Assembly (NCBI GenBank): GCA_963783045.1
Contig: CAWAMD010000002.1
Coordinates: 669,407-733,406 of the forward strand
Direction: 5' to 3'
From: CAWAMD01 sp963783045
Lineage (GTDB): Bacteria > Actinomycetota > Nitriliruptoria > Nitriliruptorales > Nitriliruptoraceae
Length of the DNA stretch: 64,000 bases
Shown here in pieces: positions 32,092 to 41,400 of this stretch (positions within the stretch are counted from its first letter, which is position 1; each line of letters opens with the position of its first letter). The position numbers and the translations under genes were made by a program. The notes beneath the pieces were generated by a model. That model was not told the DNA's origin. It was given only the letters and a program-made list of their open reading frames with translations, and did not search any database.

Positions 32092-32742
32092 GTGAAAAGA
32101 CGCCTATTCGTATTACTTCTAGGGTTTGCACTCGCTATCGGTGTAGGGGCTCCAGCCTGGGCTTCCTCGCAGTACGACTGGGTCATCTATAACTGGGCGT
32201 CAAATACCGGGTATCCGTCATATGACGCTTCGTCAGGCGTCTACAAGACAGCCGGACAAGATGGCCAGCACACCGAATACTTCTGGGGCTGGTTTGATCG
32301 CTACGTATCGAACGGATACCCGTGGGAAACCTACGCCTATGTCAAGAACACCTATTCGTCCATGATTAACCTGACTTACACGGTCGCCTACGATCCCGGT
32401 GAGATGTCCTTCAATCACTATGACATCATGAGTGGATGCGACACCGATGCCGGCCTGAACGACATCTCAATGAATTGGACGGGGGAGACTGATGGCGACT
32501 ATGCAGTGACCTTGCGAATGGATCACGTACCGCCTAACGGCGACTGTGCAGCCCACTTCTACTTCCCATGGAAACAGTCACGCTGCTACACCAAGTACTA
32601 CAGCGAGATCGCAAAGACTCGCGGCGGATACGACACCTCCTACCTGGACTACTATCTGTACGGAGCAGGAGCTCGGGTGACCTCCACTGACGTATTTCTC
32701 GTCTATTCTAACGGCGCGATTTTCATCAATGATGACTGCTGA
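32092..32742 (+). CDS. Secreted Tyr/Trp-rich protein, AT-rich gene, unknown
   Basis: This 216-residue protein has a clear signal peptide (KRRLFVLLLGFALAIGVGAP, cleavage near AWAS). The mature protein is unusually rich in Tyr, Trp, Asp and Asn (SQYDWVIYNWASNTGYPSYD) and has several cysteines, suggesting a disulphide-stabilised beta protein. It starts at GTG 32092, with GGGGGAA before it. The gene is visibly less GC-rich than its neighbours, pointing to acquisition from another source. No named family. It is followed 19 bases later by a second secreted protein gene. Confidence 0.65.
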   Translation: MKRRLFVLLLGFALAIGVGAPAWASSQYDWVIYNWASNTGYPSYDASSGVYKTAGQDGQHTEYFWGWFDRYVSNGYPWETYAYVKNTYSSMINLTYTVAYDPGEMSFNHYDIMSGCDTDAGLNDISMNWTGETDGDYAVTLRMDHVPPNGDCAAHFYFPWKQSRCYTKYYSEIAKTRGGYDTSYLDYYLYGAGARVTSTDVFLVYSNGAIFINDDC

Positions 32743-32761
32743 CGAAAAGAGAAGGGATCCT

Positions 32762-33148
32762 ATGACTGCGATGAAATCACGGTCGGCACGCTCTCTACTG
32801 TCGATTCTCATTGCCGGAGCACTCGCCGTCTCTCTAGGCGTTCTGAGCGCGTCGGCCTCCAACTCCACTTCAGGGGAAACTGAGGCTGCATCTCAGCAGC
32901 ACAACGCCGCAGCCGTTCCAGCTCGGCCGCCGGGAGCTACGGACAAGCCGGAGAGGGGCTGGGATACCATGAACACGCCCACAACCGTGGTCAATGCGGA
33001 TGGCAAGGTCGTGTTCAGAGGGACGCTTCGCGGTTGGCTGGCGAAAAAAGATGCGATCGAGGAGAAGTGGCATATGGGCGTGCACAATCCTAACCACCCC
33101 CAGCCAGAGGAAGATTCACCCAACGCCCGTGCGTCGGCGCTTCCGTAG
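32762..33148 (+). CDS. Small secreted protein downstream of the Tyr/Trp-rich protein
   Basis: This 128-residue protein has a signal peptide (ARSLLSILIAGALAVSLGVL, Ala/Ser cleavage region), then a Gln/Ala/Pro linker. A small globular end follows: TVVNADGKVVFRGTLRGWLA and KWHMGVHNPNHPQPEED. ATG 32762 is preceded by GAAGGGA; an upstream in-frame ATG at 32729 overlaps the previous gene. Probably cotranscribed with the preceding gene; the pair may act together outside the cell, but function is unknown. Confidence 0.6.
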   Translation: MTAMKSRSARSLLSILIAGALAVSLGVLSASASNSTSGETEAASQQHNAAAVPARPPGATDKPERGWDTMNTPTTVVNADGKVVFRGTLRGWLAKKDAIEEKWHMGVHNPNHPQPEEDSPNARASALP

Positions 33149-33588
33149 CCAAGGACTCAGTTCGCGGAGCTTGCCACGAGGCTCTCGCTGTGAAGCAGAC
33201 TCTAAGTCGAACTTCCAGCGGGGGCCTCTAGTCGATTGGCCAAGCCACGGATGTAGCGCCGGTCATCCTCCGTACGTGCGTCACACGCGGAGCAGAGCTT
33301 GTCGTACTGGTTCGGAAGCTGGCAGGACATCGGGATGTAACACTGAAGAGCACAGGACCCTGTGGGGCTGAAGTTGCCGACGCTGGGCGCTGCCGCTGGG
33401 CCGGCCGAGCAAGACTAGCTAGGCCCGCATCACCCCGACTGGCGAGGGCGTTCTCGGCCCGCCGGCGCAGCTCGAGCAGCCAGTCCGTGAAGCAAGAGCC
33501 CTGACGCAGCTTGGGGATCGCCAGTTCCGAGGTTCCCGCTAGCCTGCGATACGCTCTAGTTCCATGCGATCGAGCCTAGGGGGACCAT
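33149..33588. other. Gap with a possible small minus-strand cysteine-rich frame
   Basis: No firm gene. On the minus strand, from about 33410 to the stop at 33202, there is a frame with protein-like composition (LQCYIPMSCQLPNQYDKLCS, then ACDARTEDDRRYIRGL). It has paired cysteines but no convincing start other than ATG 33330 (42 residues). It may be the tail of a decayed gene. Confidence 0.3.
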
Positions 33589-33987
33589 GTGAGTGGTGAC
33601 GGACGTCGTCGGCTCGGAGGAATACGAGGGATTGGCTTGGCTCTTGGCCTGCTTCTCGTTGGGTTTGCTGTTGGATATGTGGCACGCCCCGCCGGAGGTT
33701 CTCCAAAGGCAGCAAATCAACCTCAAGATGGCGGCGCGCTAGCCATCATGTGTTCGACGATCAGTCGTGTCCCACGAACTTGGGTTGAAGGATCGATCAC
33801 AGCGTCGTCCCTGGACGATCCTCGCCAATATCTGCTTGGGGCACTTCCCGACCTAGCCCAAGCCGCCGGGAAAGAGACTGGCGTCGAGGAACTCGTCACG
33901 ATCGGCGCCAGGATGGAAACGTCGATAAGCCACGCGGCCTACGAGGATGTCGCTCTGAGGATCAGCGAGCTAAGCGATCACTGCTGA
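33589..33987 (+). CDS. Membrane-anchored protein, unknown
   Basis: This 132-residue protein has one N-terminal helix (GIGLALGLLLVGFAVGYVA) and an outside helical domain (LLGALPDLAQAAGKETGVEE). It starts at GTG 33589, five bases after AGGGGG. No named domain. It is convergent with the mobility genes to its right. Confidence 0.55.
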   Translation: MSGDGRRRLGGIRGIGLALGLLLVGFAVGYVARPAGGSPKAANQPQDGGALAIMCSTISRVPRTWVEGSITASSLDDPRQYLLGALPDLAQAAGKETGVEELVTIGARMETSISHAAYEDVALRISELSDHC

Positions 33988-34011
33988 CCGTCCTTGCCCC
34001 GCGTTCGGCCA

Positions 34012-34677
34012 CTACCAGCCCCACCGACTACGGGAGGTAGCTGCAGGACCTCTAGTGAGCGGTCGCTTCTGGAGACGATCGAGCTCGCGGTCAAGAGAGG
34101 TGCGTTCCTGCTGCCAGACGCGCACCATCTGGGCTGTGGCGCGGTAGCCGGGGTCGGTGCGGTCGAGCTCGGTGAGCCGTTGGCGGGTCGCGCCGAGCGC
34201 CGCGGTGACCAGGCGCCGGTCGGCGGCGGTCTGGGCGAGCCGCCGGGCGGGTGGGATCGGCTCGGCGGGGCCTTGGCGGGCCGGGCGGTTGTGGTAGTGG
34301 GCGGCGGCCAGGATGCGTTGGAGGTCGGTGAGCCACCAGCGTTGGTCGTCGGCGCGTAGCCGGAAGGTGAGTGCGCCCCAGCGTCCGGGTTGGGTGCGGG
34401 TGGTGACGGTCGCATACACGTCGGTGGGGGTGCGGCGGTCGAGGTGGGGTGGGCCGATGTCGCCGGGCTGGACGGGGCCGGCTCGGAACCGGCCGATGAG
34501 CTCGGGGTGCTGGCGCCATCGGGAGGCGGTGGGCGGGTCCATGAGGCTGGTCAGGTGGTCGGGTGGGCGTAGGCCCGCTTCGACCTCGACAGTGAGCCGG
34601 GCGATGTAGCGGGCGAGGGTGATCAGCTGGGCGTCGGTGGCGTCGGCGGGCCGGTCGGGCCGGTCGTGGGCGGTCAT
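34012..34677 (-). CDS. Conjugative-element protein, Rv3235/DUF6459-like
   Basis: This 221-residue protein begins with a polar lead, then TLARYIARLTVEVEAGLRPP, a region resembling the Rv3235/DUF6459 class. A beta-rich part follows (DVYATVTTRTQPGRWGALTF, DDQRWWLTDLQRILAAA), then a long basic helical C-terminus. The family link is by resemblance only. ATG 34677. It is downstream of the primase-like gene on the same strand, so probably part of the replication/mobility operon. Confidence 0.55.
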   Translation of the reverse strand: MTAHDRPDRPADATDAQLITLARYIARLTVEVEAGLRPPDHLTSLMDPPTASRWRQHPELIGRFRAGPVQPGDIGPPHLDRRTPTDVYATVTTRTQPGRWGALTFRLRADDQRWWLTDLQRILAAAHYHNRPARQGPAEPIPPARRLAQTAADRRLVTAALGATRQRLTELDRTDPGYRATAQMVRVWQQERTSLDRELDRLQKRPLTRGPAATSRSRWGW

Positions 34678-34765
34678 GGGCGGCGGGCGACACGTGGCTG
34701 GGTGCCGTCGGGCCGGTGACGGCGGGCGGGTGGTGCCGGCGATCTGGGCATAGCGGCTCCTGTGG

Positions 34766-35740
34766 TCAGTCGCGGCGGATCGCACGGCGGCGCACGGGGG
34801 TGGCCAGCGAGGTGGCCGGGGCCGCGGGCGCCGGTGGCCGGCGGGGGGTCTGGGTGCCGGCAGCCAGACCGGAGGTGACGGTGCGGCGGGTCTCGGCGGG
34901 GGCGAGCCCGGCGTCGGCGGCGGCGCGGGTGAGGGCGGCGACGACCTGGTCGCGGTCGAGGAGTCCGCTGCCGACGAGCTGGCCGAGGTTGAACGCGGCC
35001 CGGTTGAGGGTGTCGTTGCGGGTGCCCACGGCCGCGGTCGCGACGCGGGCGGCCTCGTCGTTGAGTGCTGCGGTGGCGTAGCGGGCGTGGCGGCCGGTGC
35101 CGGCCGCCAGCTCGAGGGCGTCCGGGGGTGTGCGGGCGGGCGGGGAGCTGGTGCGGTCGCGTTCGGCCACGAGGTCGAGCAGCCAGCCGGGTGCGGGGGC
35201 GGCCGGCAGCCGGTCGGTCCAGCGGTAGCGGGCGCCGGTGGCGTGTCGGGAGGGCGGGACGACGATGTAGCCGCCGTCGCCGCGCACGTCGATGCCGGGC
35301 AGCAGGCCGGTGCGGTTGGCGACGGTCGTGTTCGGGTGGGCGAACAGCAGCTGGTGGCCGCCCGAGCCGGTGGTCTGGCGGCAGGTGTCGGGCAGGGGTC
35401 CGCGGTCGGTTTCGAGCCGGTGGAGGCTGGCGGGCCCGTCGGGCAGGTCGATGTCGAGGACGAGCAGCCCGGAGCGGGCGCCGGTGGCCACCCCGATGTT
35501 CGCCTCGGGCCAGCGGGCCCACCATGCCCGGACCTGGTCGGGGTCGACGGTGGCGTCGTGCAGCCCGTGGCGGGTGCGGGGGTGTTTGCCTGGCGACCCG
35601 CAGCCAGCCGTCGGGCAGCTGCAGCCGCCGACGGTCGGGGTGTGCAGCGGCAGGACCGGCCACCCGTAGGTCGCGTAGCGCACCGCGACCGTCGCGAGCC
35701 GGGCGGTCGGCGGCTGGTCGGAGCGTTCGCGGCGGCGCAT
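34766..35740 (-). CDS. Bifunctional DNA primase/polymerase (Prim-Pol), archaeo-eukaryotic type
   Basis: This 324-residue protein begins with YATYGWPVLPLHTPTVGGC, the standard N-terminus of the Prim-Pol domain, and a Cys-containing loop. Catalytic motifs are visible: LLVLDIDLPDGP (the two Asp that hold metal, about residue 90), GSGGHQLLFAHPN (motif II His) and GIDVRGDGGYIVVPPSRH (motif III). The C-terminus is helical, without a helicase domain. ATG 35740 lies one base after the previous stop. It would prime replication of the mobile element. Confidence 0.82.
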   Translation of the reverse strand: MRRRERSDQPPTARLATVAVRYATYGWPVLPLHTPTVGGCSCPTAGCGSPGKHPRTRHGLHDATVDPDQVRAWWARWPEANIGVATGARSGLLVLDIDLPDGPASLHRLETDRGPLPDTCRQTTGSGGHQLLFAHPNTTVANRTGLLPGIDVRGDGGYIVVPPSRHATGARYRWTDRLPAAPAPGWLLDLVAERDRTSSPPARTPPDALELAAGTGRHARYATAALNDEAARVATAAVGTRNDTLNRAAFNLGQLVGSGLLDRDQVVAALTRAAADAGLAPAETRRTVTSGLAAGTQTPRRPPAPAAPATSLATPVRRRAIRRD

Positions 35741-35741
35741 G

Positions 35742-36122
35742 TCAGCCGGCCAACGTCCGGGCGACCGCGACGGCGAGCTGGTCGGGGGGCTGGTCGCGGA
35801 GTCGTGGCGGGATGCTGGCCAGCAGCCAGGTCCGCCAGGTCCGGCCGCACGAGGAGGGAGACGCCGTCCCGAGCGTGCCCAGCTCCAGCCAGCCGGCCGC
35901 GGCCGGGCCGGCCAGCGGGAGGGTGAGCTGGATCCCGTGCACGACACGGGCCGGTGCGGGCCGGTCGAGCTGATGGAGGCCGGCCGGGTCGCTGCCGGTC
36001 CACACGGCCACCGCCGTGACGGTCTCGCCGCCCACCCCGGCGTCGGGACGGTCGGCGAGCAGCGCGACGACACAGGCCCGTACCGGCGAAGCCGTGCAGC
36101 GGGTCGCGGTGCGGGGGCTCAT
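35742..36122 (-). CDS. Hypothetical protein between sigma-like and primase genes
   Basis: This 126-residue protein (MSPRTATRCTASPVRACVVA at the start) contains VVHGIQLTLPLAGPAAAGWL and WRTWLLASIPPRLRDQP. I recognise no domain. It overlaps the sigma-like gene by four bases and precedes the primase by one base, so all three are cotranslated. Confidence 0.6.
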   Translation of the reverse strand: MSPRTATRCTASPVRACVVALLADRPDAGVGGETVTAVAVWTGSDPAGLHQLDRPAPARVVHGIQLTLPLAGPAAAGWLELGTLGTASPSSCGRTWRTWLLASIPPRLRDQPPDQLAVAVARTLAG

Positions 36123-36832
36123 CGGTCGTCGGTGCGCCGGTAGCCGGCGAGCGCGGGCTGCAGCCGACGGCGGGCCCGGGTGACCCGCTGGCGCACGGCA
36201 GCGTGGGTCATGCCGTGCCGGGCGGCGACCTCGGCCAGCGAGACCCGGTCGGCGAGCGCCCGGATCCCGTCCCGGGTCGGCGGGTCGAGCCGACCCAGCA
36301 GCCGCTCGAGGGTGAGGCTGAGCTCGAGCTGGCCGTCGGTCACCGCCACCGGCGGGCGGGCCGTGAGTGTGGGCAGGACCAGCGGGGCGGTGGGCTGCTC
36401 GCGACGCCGGCGGGCCACCTGCCGGGCGGCCGCCTTGGCCACCCGGGTCGTCAGCTGCTGAGCGACCCGCCGGCGCAGCCACCGAGACTCGCGCAGATCC
36501 ACAGCCGCCAACGTCGTGTGCAGCGCCTCGAGACAGACCGCGCCCCACTCGCTGGGGTCGTGGTCGAACAGGGCACGGCCGCGGACCAGCAGCAGCGGCC
36601 GGTGGCTGGTGGCCAGCCACCCCAACGCGACCGGGTCGCCGGCGACCGCCGGCGGGATCAGCTCCCGGTAGCAGACCCCCGCGTCGACCGCGGGCCGTTC
36701 GACATGCGCCTGACCGCCGCTGCCACAGCCCGCAGGCAGCAGCCGAGCGAGGTGGTCGGAACGGGCAGCGTCGTCGAGATGGGTCCAGCGGCGGGTCACG
36801 TCGCCGAACGGGGGTGGGGTCGGATCGAGCAC
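36119..36832 (-). CDS. Sigma-70-like regulator of the mobile element
   Basis: This 237-residue protein has a helical region 2-like middle and a clear region 4 HTH at its end: SLAEVAARHGMTHAAVRQRV, then TRARRRLQPAL. GTG 36832 lies eight bases after GAGGAG; GTG 36838 is too close to that site. Being first in the operon with the primase, it may control element genes or be a sigma-like replication factor. Confidence 0.68.
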   Translation of the reverse strand: MLDPTPPPFGDVTRRWTHLDDAARSDHLARLLPAGCGSGGQAHVERPAVDAGVCYRELIPPAVAGDPVALGWLATSHRPLLLVRGRALFDHDPSEWGAVCLEALHTTLAAVDLRESRWLRRRVAQQLTTRVAKAAARQVARRRREQPTAPLVLPTLTARPPVAVTDGQLELSLTLERLLGRLDPPTRDGIRALADRVSLAEVAARHGMTHAAVRQRVTRARRRLQPALAGYRRTDDR

Positions 36833-36919
36833 AGACACAGCTCCTCGTGGTGGCTGCGCCCACACTCCCCGCCGGCTGATGCAGACCCGATGCGGCCGGC
36901 ATGCCGCCCCCTATCCGGC

Positions 36920-36960
36920 GTGGGACGTTCCGTCCCACGTTCCGTGGCACGCCTATGCTG
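36920..36960 (+). promoter_or_regulatory. Palindromic operator and -10 element of the CcdAB-like pair
   Basis: GTGGGAC, GTTCC, GTCCCAC (36920-36938) is a perfect 7-5-7 inverted repeat, followed by TATGCT at about 36954-36959, a good -10. It lies 40-80 bases before the antitoxin start at 36999, fitting autoregulation. Confidence 0.55.
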
Positions 36961-36998
36961 GCGGGTGACACCCCTATGCAGACCCCAGGAGGCCGCGG

Positions 36999-37232
36999 AT
37001 GGCTACGGCACACCGGTCGGTGCGGGTCGACACCGACCTGCTGGCACGGCTCGAGGAGCTCGCCCGCCAGCAGCTGGTCCCGGTCACCTTCGCCGAGCAG
37101 GTCGACGCCGGACTGCGGCTGCTGGCCGCCGACGCGGAGCAGACCCGCATGCGGCGTGCCGCCGCCCTGGTCGCGGCCGACCAGCCGCGGGCGGCCGCGA
37201 CCTACGAGCAGCTCCACCGGCCGCGACGGTGA
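36999..37232 (+). CDS. CcdA-like ribbon-helix-helix antitoxin
   Basis: This 77-residue protein starts MATAHRSVRVDTDLLARLEE, a strand and helix of the ribbon-helix-helix type, followed by a helix and a charged C-terminus (AADQPRAAATYEQLHRPRR) as in CcdA. ATG 36999 follows AGGAGG. It overlaps the toxin-like gene by four bases (GTGA). Confidence 0.65.
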   Translation: MATAHRSVRVDTDLLARLEELARQQLVPVTFAEQVDAGLRLLAADAEQTRMRRAAALVAADQPRAAATYEQLHRPRR

Positions 37233-37534
37233 GCGCCGGGCAGATCTGGCGACGCGACGACCGTCTGACCTGGGTCGAGATCCAGACCGCCGCCGTCGAG
37301 GGATCCGGCTGGCGGCTGATGATCCCGCTCGTCGGGGTCGGTGACGCCCCCGACGCGCCACCGCTGGTCTGCACCGTTGGCCACCGCCGCGCGCGGGTTC
37401 ATCTGCTCACCGGCGTACCCGCCGACCGGCTCGGTGCCCCCTACGGGCAGCTCGACACGACCGAGACGGCGCTGCTGCAGGAGGCGGCGTGTGCCCTCCT
37501 CCGCGACGCTGGCGACGGCCCACCAGCCGGGTGA
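37229..37534 (+). CDS. CcdB-like toxin
   Basis: This 101-residue protein aligns by eye with CcdB, the gyrase poison: TWVEIQTAAVEGSGWRLMIP matches its FVDVQSDII...RRMVIPL region. LVCTVGHRRARVHLLTGVPA then matches the beta-sheet, and an Ala/Glu-rich helix lies at the end (TETALLQEAACALL). The MazF/CcdB fold is shared, so an RNase is an alternative. GTG 37229 overlaps the antitoxin stop. Confidence 0.62.
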   Translation: MSAGQIWRRDDRLTWVEIQTAAVEGSGWRLMIPLVGVGDAPDAPPLVCTVGHRRARVHLLTGVPADRLGAPYGQLDTTETALLQEAACALLRDAGDGPPAG

Positions 37535-37544
37535 CCGAGGGCGG

Positions 37545-38249
37545 CTATTGGTCCAGTGCCAGCTGTGCGTGCGCGAACCGCCCCTCGCCGCTGACACCGG
37601 CGACGACGACCGGCAGCGGGAAGGCGAAGATGGGTCCGTCGACCACGCAGGTGTGGAACTCGCCGCGTTCGCCGCACGGGTCCACGCCAGCCGGGAGGTC
37701 GGCGAGCAGCTGGCGGTCGTAGGGGCGGCCGACGAACGAGTCGTCGAGGGCGTCGCGGTCGACGGTGCACACGATCGCACGGAACCCGCCGTCGATCAGC
37801 TCAGCCGCCAGCTGGCCGGTGGGTTGCCCCCAGAGCGGGAAGACACCGGCGCGGCCGGCGTCGGCCAGCCGTGCCTCACGGTAGGCACGCACGTCGGCCA
37901 GGAACAGGTCGCCGAAGGCCACCGCGACCTCGGCAGGGACGGTCTTGAGCGCCGCCTGCATCCGCGCCCCGTAGACGTCGTTGGGGCACGGGTCGGGCAG
38001 CCGGACGCGGCACAGCGGCAGCCCGACGGCGGCCGCCTGGGCGGTCAGGATCTCGTCGGGGATGCCGTGCATGGTGACCGCCCCGTCGTCCTCGCCGACG
38101 GTGGTCAGCAGCCCGACCACCTCGACGCCCGAGGTCTGCAGCCGCCACAGGCTCGCCGCGGCGTCCTTGCCGCCGCTCCAGGCCAGCAGCACCCGCCTGG
38201 GCTTCAGAGCAGGCGGTGTCACCCGACCCTCCTCGTTCGCCGCTGCCAT
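37545..38249 (-). CDS. Dph6-like PP-loop ATP-binding protein
   Basis: This 234-residue protein has the PP-loop VLLAWSGGKDAAASLWRLQ near residue 20, and the Dph6-type features GIPDEILTAQAAAVGLPL, VAFGDLFLADVRAYREARL and CGERGEFHTCVVDGPIF. Archaeal and eukaryotic members amidate diphthine; bacteria lack diphthamide, so here the substrate is unknown. It faces the CcdB-like gene and diverges from the relaxase. It may be cargo rather than a transfer gene. Confidence 0.8.
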   Translation of the reverse strand: MAAANEEGRVTPPALKPRRVLLAWSGGKDAAASLWRLQTSGVEVVGLLTTVGEDDGAVTMHGIPDEILTAQAAAVGLPLCRVRLPDPCPNDVYGARMQAALKTVPAEVAVAFGDLFLADVRAYREARLADAGRAGVFPLWGQPTGQLAAELIDGGFRAIVCTVDRDALDDSFVGRPYDRQLLADLPAGVDPCGERGEFHTCVVDGPIFAFPLPVVVAGVSGEGRFAHAQLALDQ

Positions 38250-38348
38250 CGGAGACCGACGCCTCCGCTCCGACGGTCACAGGCAACCACAGATACCCCA
38301 CGCCACGCTTCCGAGGCGACCGTCGACGATCAGCCTTGCGCCCAGACC

Positions 38349-38382
38349 GACACGTCGAAACGGACGTCACACTCGACGTGTC
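38349..38382. promoter_or_regulatory. 10-bp inverted repeat before the relaxase gene, oriT candidate
   Basis: GACACGTCGA (38349-38358) and TCGACGTGTC (38373-38382) are perfect reverse complements with a 14-base spacer, ending 18 bases before the relaxase start. MobF relaxases nick beside such inverted repeats, and oriT often lies next to the relaxase gene. It could also be a repressor operator. Confidence 0.5.
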
Positions 38383-38400
38383 TCGATGAGGACTTCCTGT

Positions 38401-41400
38401 ATGGAGTCAGCATCGGGACACACCAATGCATCAGCAGATCCAGCCGGGCGGTGGCGCCGGGTCGTGCTGAGCGTGAAGAAGGTGCTGGCAGGCCGTGGGG
38501 CGGTGGACTACTACCTGGCCCAGACCCGCCGGGGGCTGGCCGACTACTACCTGCCCGACGCCACCCTCGGCGGGGTCGACGGGGCCGGCGACGGACGGTC
38601 GCTGGCGGCACCGGACCCGTCGTGGTGGGGTGGGAGCGCGCAGACGCTTGGGCTGTCGGGGACGGTGGAGCGGGCTCAGTTCGTGCCGATGTTCGCCAAG
38701 GGCGCACGACCAGACGGGGACGGGTATCTGGGCCACCGGTTCCGGCTCCCGGAGCAGGCCGCGGCCGCCAAGGCCCAGGCGCTGACCGCCGCGGCGGAGA
38801 TCGACGACCCGTACGAGCGGTGGGCCTCCCGCCATCAGATCCGCAGCGCCGGCGGCCGGGCGTCGGTGGCGGCCTGGGACTGCACGTTCTCCCCGGTCAA
38901 GTCCGTCTCGCTGCTGTGGGCGGCCGGCGACCCGCAGCTGCGGGCGCAGGTGTGGTCCGCCCACCTGGCGGCGGTCGACGCCGGGCTGACCTATCTCGAA
39001 GAACATGCCGGCTACGTACGGGCAGGCCGCAACGGCATCCGGGTGCTGGACACCGACGGGCTAGTCGTCGCCCGGATGAACGAGTGGACCTCGCGGGCCG
39101 GGGACATGCAGCTACACACCCACTGTCTCGTGCTCAACCGTGCCCGCACCGTCGAGGACGGCAAGTGGCGGGCGCTCGACGGCCGCGCGCTGCTGGCCGC
39201 ACGCACCGGCGCCGGCGCCCTGTACAACCGGGTGCTCGAGGCCGAGCTGACCCGCCGGCTCGGGGTCGGCTGGCGGGACCGTCCCGACGGGCTGCGCGAG
39301 CTGGCCGGGGTCGACGACGAGCTGATCGACACCTTCTCGACCCGCCGGCGGGCCATCACCGCCCGGGTCGCCGCGATGGCCGACGCCTACCGCGACCGCT
39401 ACGGGATCGATCCGCCCCCCGCGATCGTCTCGGCCATGGCCCAGCACGCCACCCTCGCGACCCGGCCGTCCAAGCAGGACCCCGACCCGGCCGGGGCGCT
39501 GGACGCCTGGGAAGCCCAGGCACGCGCCGCCGGCCGGCGCCTGTCCCGGCTACCCGCCAACGTCGTCGACCGGCAGCCGCGGACAGCCACCCCAGCGCCA
39601 CAGACCGACGACCGACAGGTCGCCGCGCTCGTCGCCCGGCTCGCCTCGTCGGGGCGGGCGACGTTCGACCGGCACGGGCTGCTGCGCGCCGCCCTGGACG
39701 TGCTCGACCCGGCCGAGCTGGCCCCCGACCGGCTACGTGGCGCAGCCGAGCGGCTGGCGGAGGCGGCCGCACGGACCCCCGCGCTCGTGTCGGTCACCGC
39801 TGCCGACCCGCTACCGGTCGCCCCGAGCCTGCGACGTGCCGACGGCACCTCGGTCTATGTCCGGCCGCACCGGGACCGGTGGACGTTGGCGGCCACGCTC
39901 GATCGGGAACGGTGGCTGCTGCAGGTCGCCGACGAACCCGCCGGCGCTCCCGTCGACCCCGCCGCGGTCGACAAGGCGGTCACCGTCCACGGGCTGGGCG
40001 ACGACCAGGCGACAGCCGTCCGCGAGCTGCTGGGCGACCGGCGCCGGGTCGGACTGCTGATCGGGCCGGCCGGGGCCGGCAAGACCCGCACCCTGCGTGC
40101 GGTCGTGGACGGCTGGCAGGCCGCCGGCCGGCCGGTGGCCGGGCTGACCGTCTCCCAGGCCGCCGCACGGGTGCTCGCCGACCAGGCGCAGCTGCCCACC
40201 ACGAACATCGCCAAGTGGCAGCACGAACACCGGGCCGGGAACTGGCGCCTGCCCGACGGGGTCCTGCTGATCGTCGACGAGGCCTCGATGGTGGCCACCA
40301 CCGACCTCGTCGACCTGGTCGACCAGACCCGCCGAGCCGGCGGGCGGGTGCTGCTGGTCGGCGACCCGGCCCAGCTCGCCGCCGTGCAAATCGGCGGCGC
40401 ATTCGGGCTGCTCGCCGAACGGCACGGCGCCGCCCAGCTCACCGAGATCCGCCGGTTCACCCACCCCTGGGAACGGATCGCCTCTTCGGCGCTGCGGCGC
40501 CGCGACCCGGCCGCCCTGGCCGACTACGCGATGCGCGACCGGATCCACGGCGGCACCCGCGACCAGATCGAAACCGGCCTCTTCGACGCCTGGCGCACCG
40601 ACGCGCTCACCCCCACCGCTGACGGGTCCAGGCCAGCCGTGCTCATGATCGTGGCCACCAACGAGCAGGCCGCCGTCCTCGGCGAACGGGCCCGCCACAC
40701 CCTGCTGGCCGCCGGGACCGTCTCGGACGGGACGACCGTGACCCTGGCCGACAACGTCGCATCGGTCGGCGACCACCTCGTCACCCGCCGCAACGACCGG
40801 CGGCTGACCACCGACGGCGACGACCGACAGGGGTGGGTCGTCAACGGCGACCTGTGGACCATCACCGGCGTGCACGACGACGGAGCCGCGGCCGTGACCC
40901 GCCACGGCGACGGCGCCAAGACGACCCTGCCCGCCGACTACCTCGCCCGACACGCCCAGCTCGGGTATGCCACCACCGCCCACCGGGCCCAAGGGCTCAC
41001 CGTCGACATCGCCCACGCCGCCATCGACCACGCCACCGACCACCGCCAGCTGTATGTGTCGGCGACCCGCGGCCGCCACGCCAACCACCTGTGGGTCACC
41101 CTCGACACCGACCAGGCCGTCGTCCACGACCCCGACGACCTCCCCGACCCACTCGCGCTGCTCACCCGCACCCTCGCCCGCCCCGACCCCGACCGGCTCG
41201 CCGCCCACCAGATCGCCGCCGACGCCCAGGCCGAGATCGGCTCGCTCGCCCGGCTCGGCGCCATCTTCGAAGACGCCGCCCGCACCGCCACCACCCAATG
41301 GCTCCACGACCGTCTCGCCGACCACGGGCTCAGCGAGCTGACCGGCGAGCCGGCCTGGCCCGCCCTGATCGACCAGATCCGCCACGCCGCACTCGCCGGC

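Noticed and set aside
37341..40622. 1093-residue plus-strand frame overlapping the relaxase
   Set aside because: Arg/Pro-rich shadow of the relaxase and of the Dph6-like gene.
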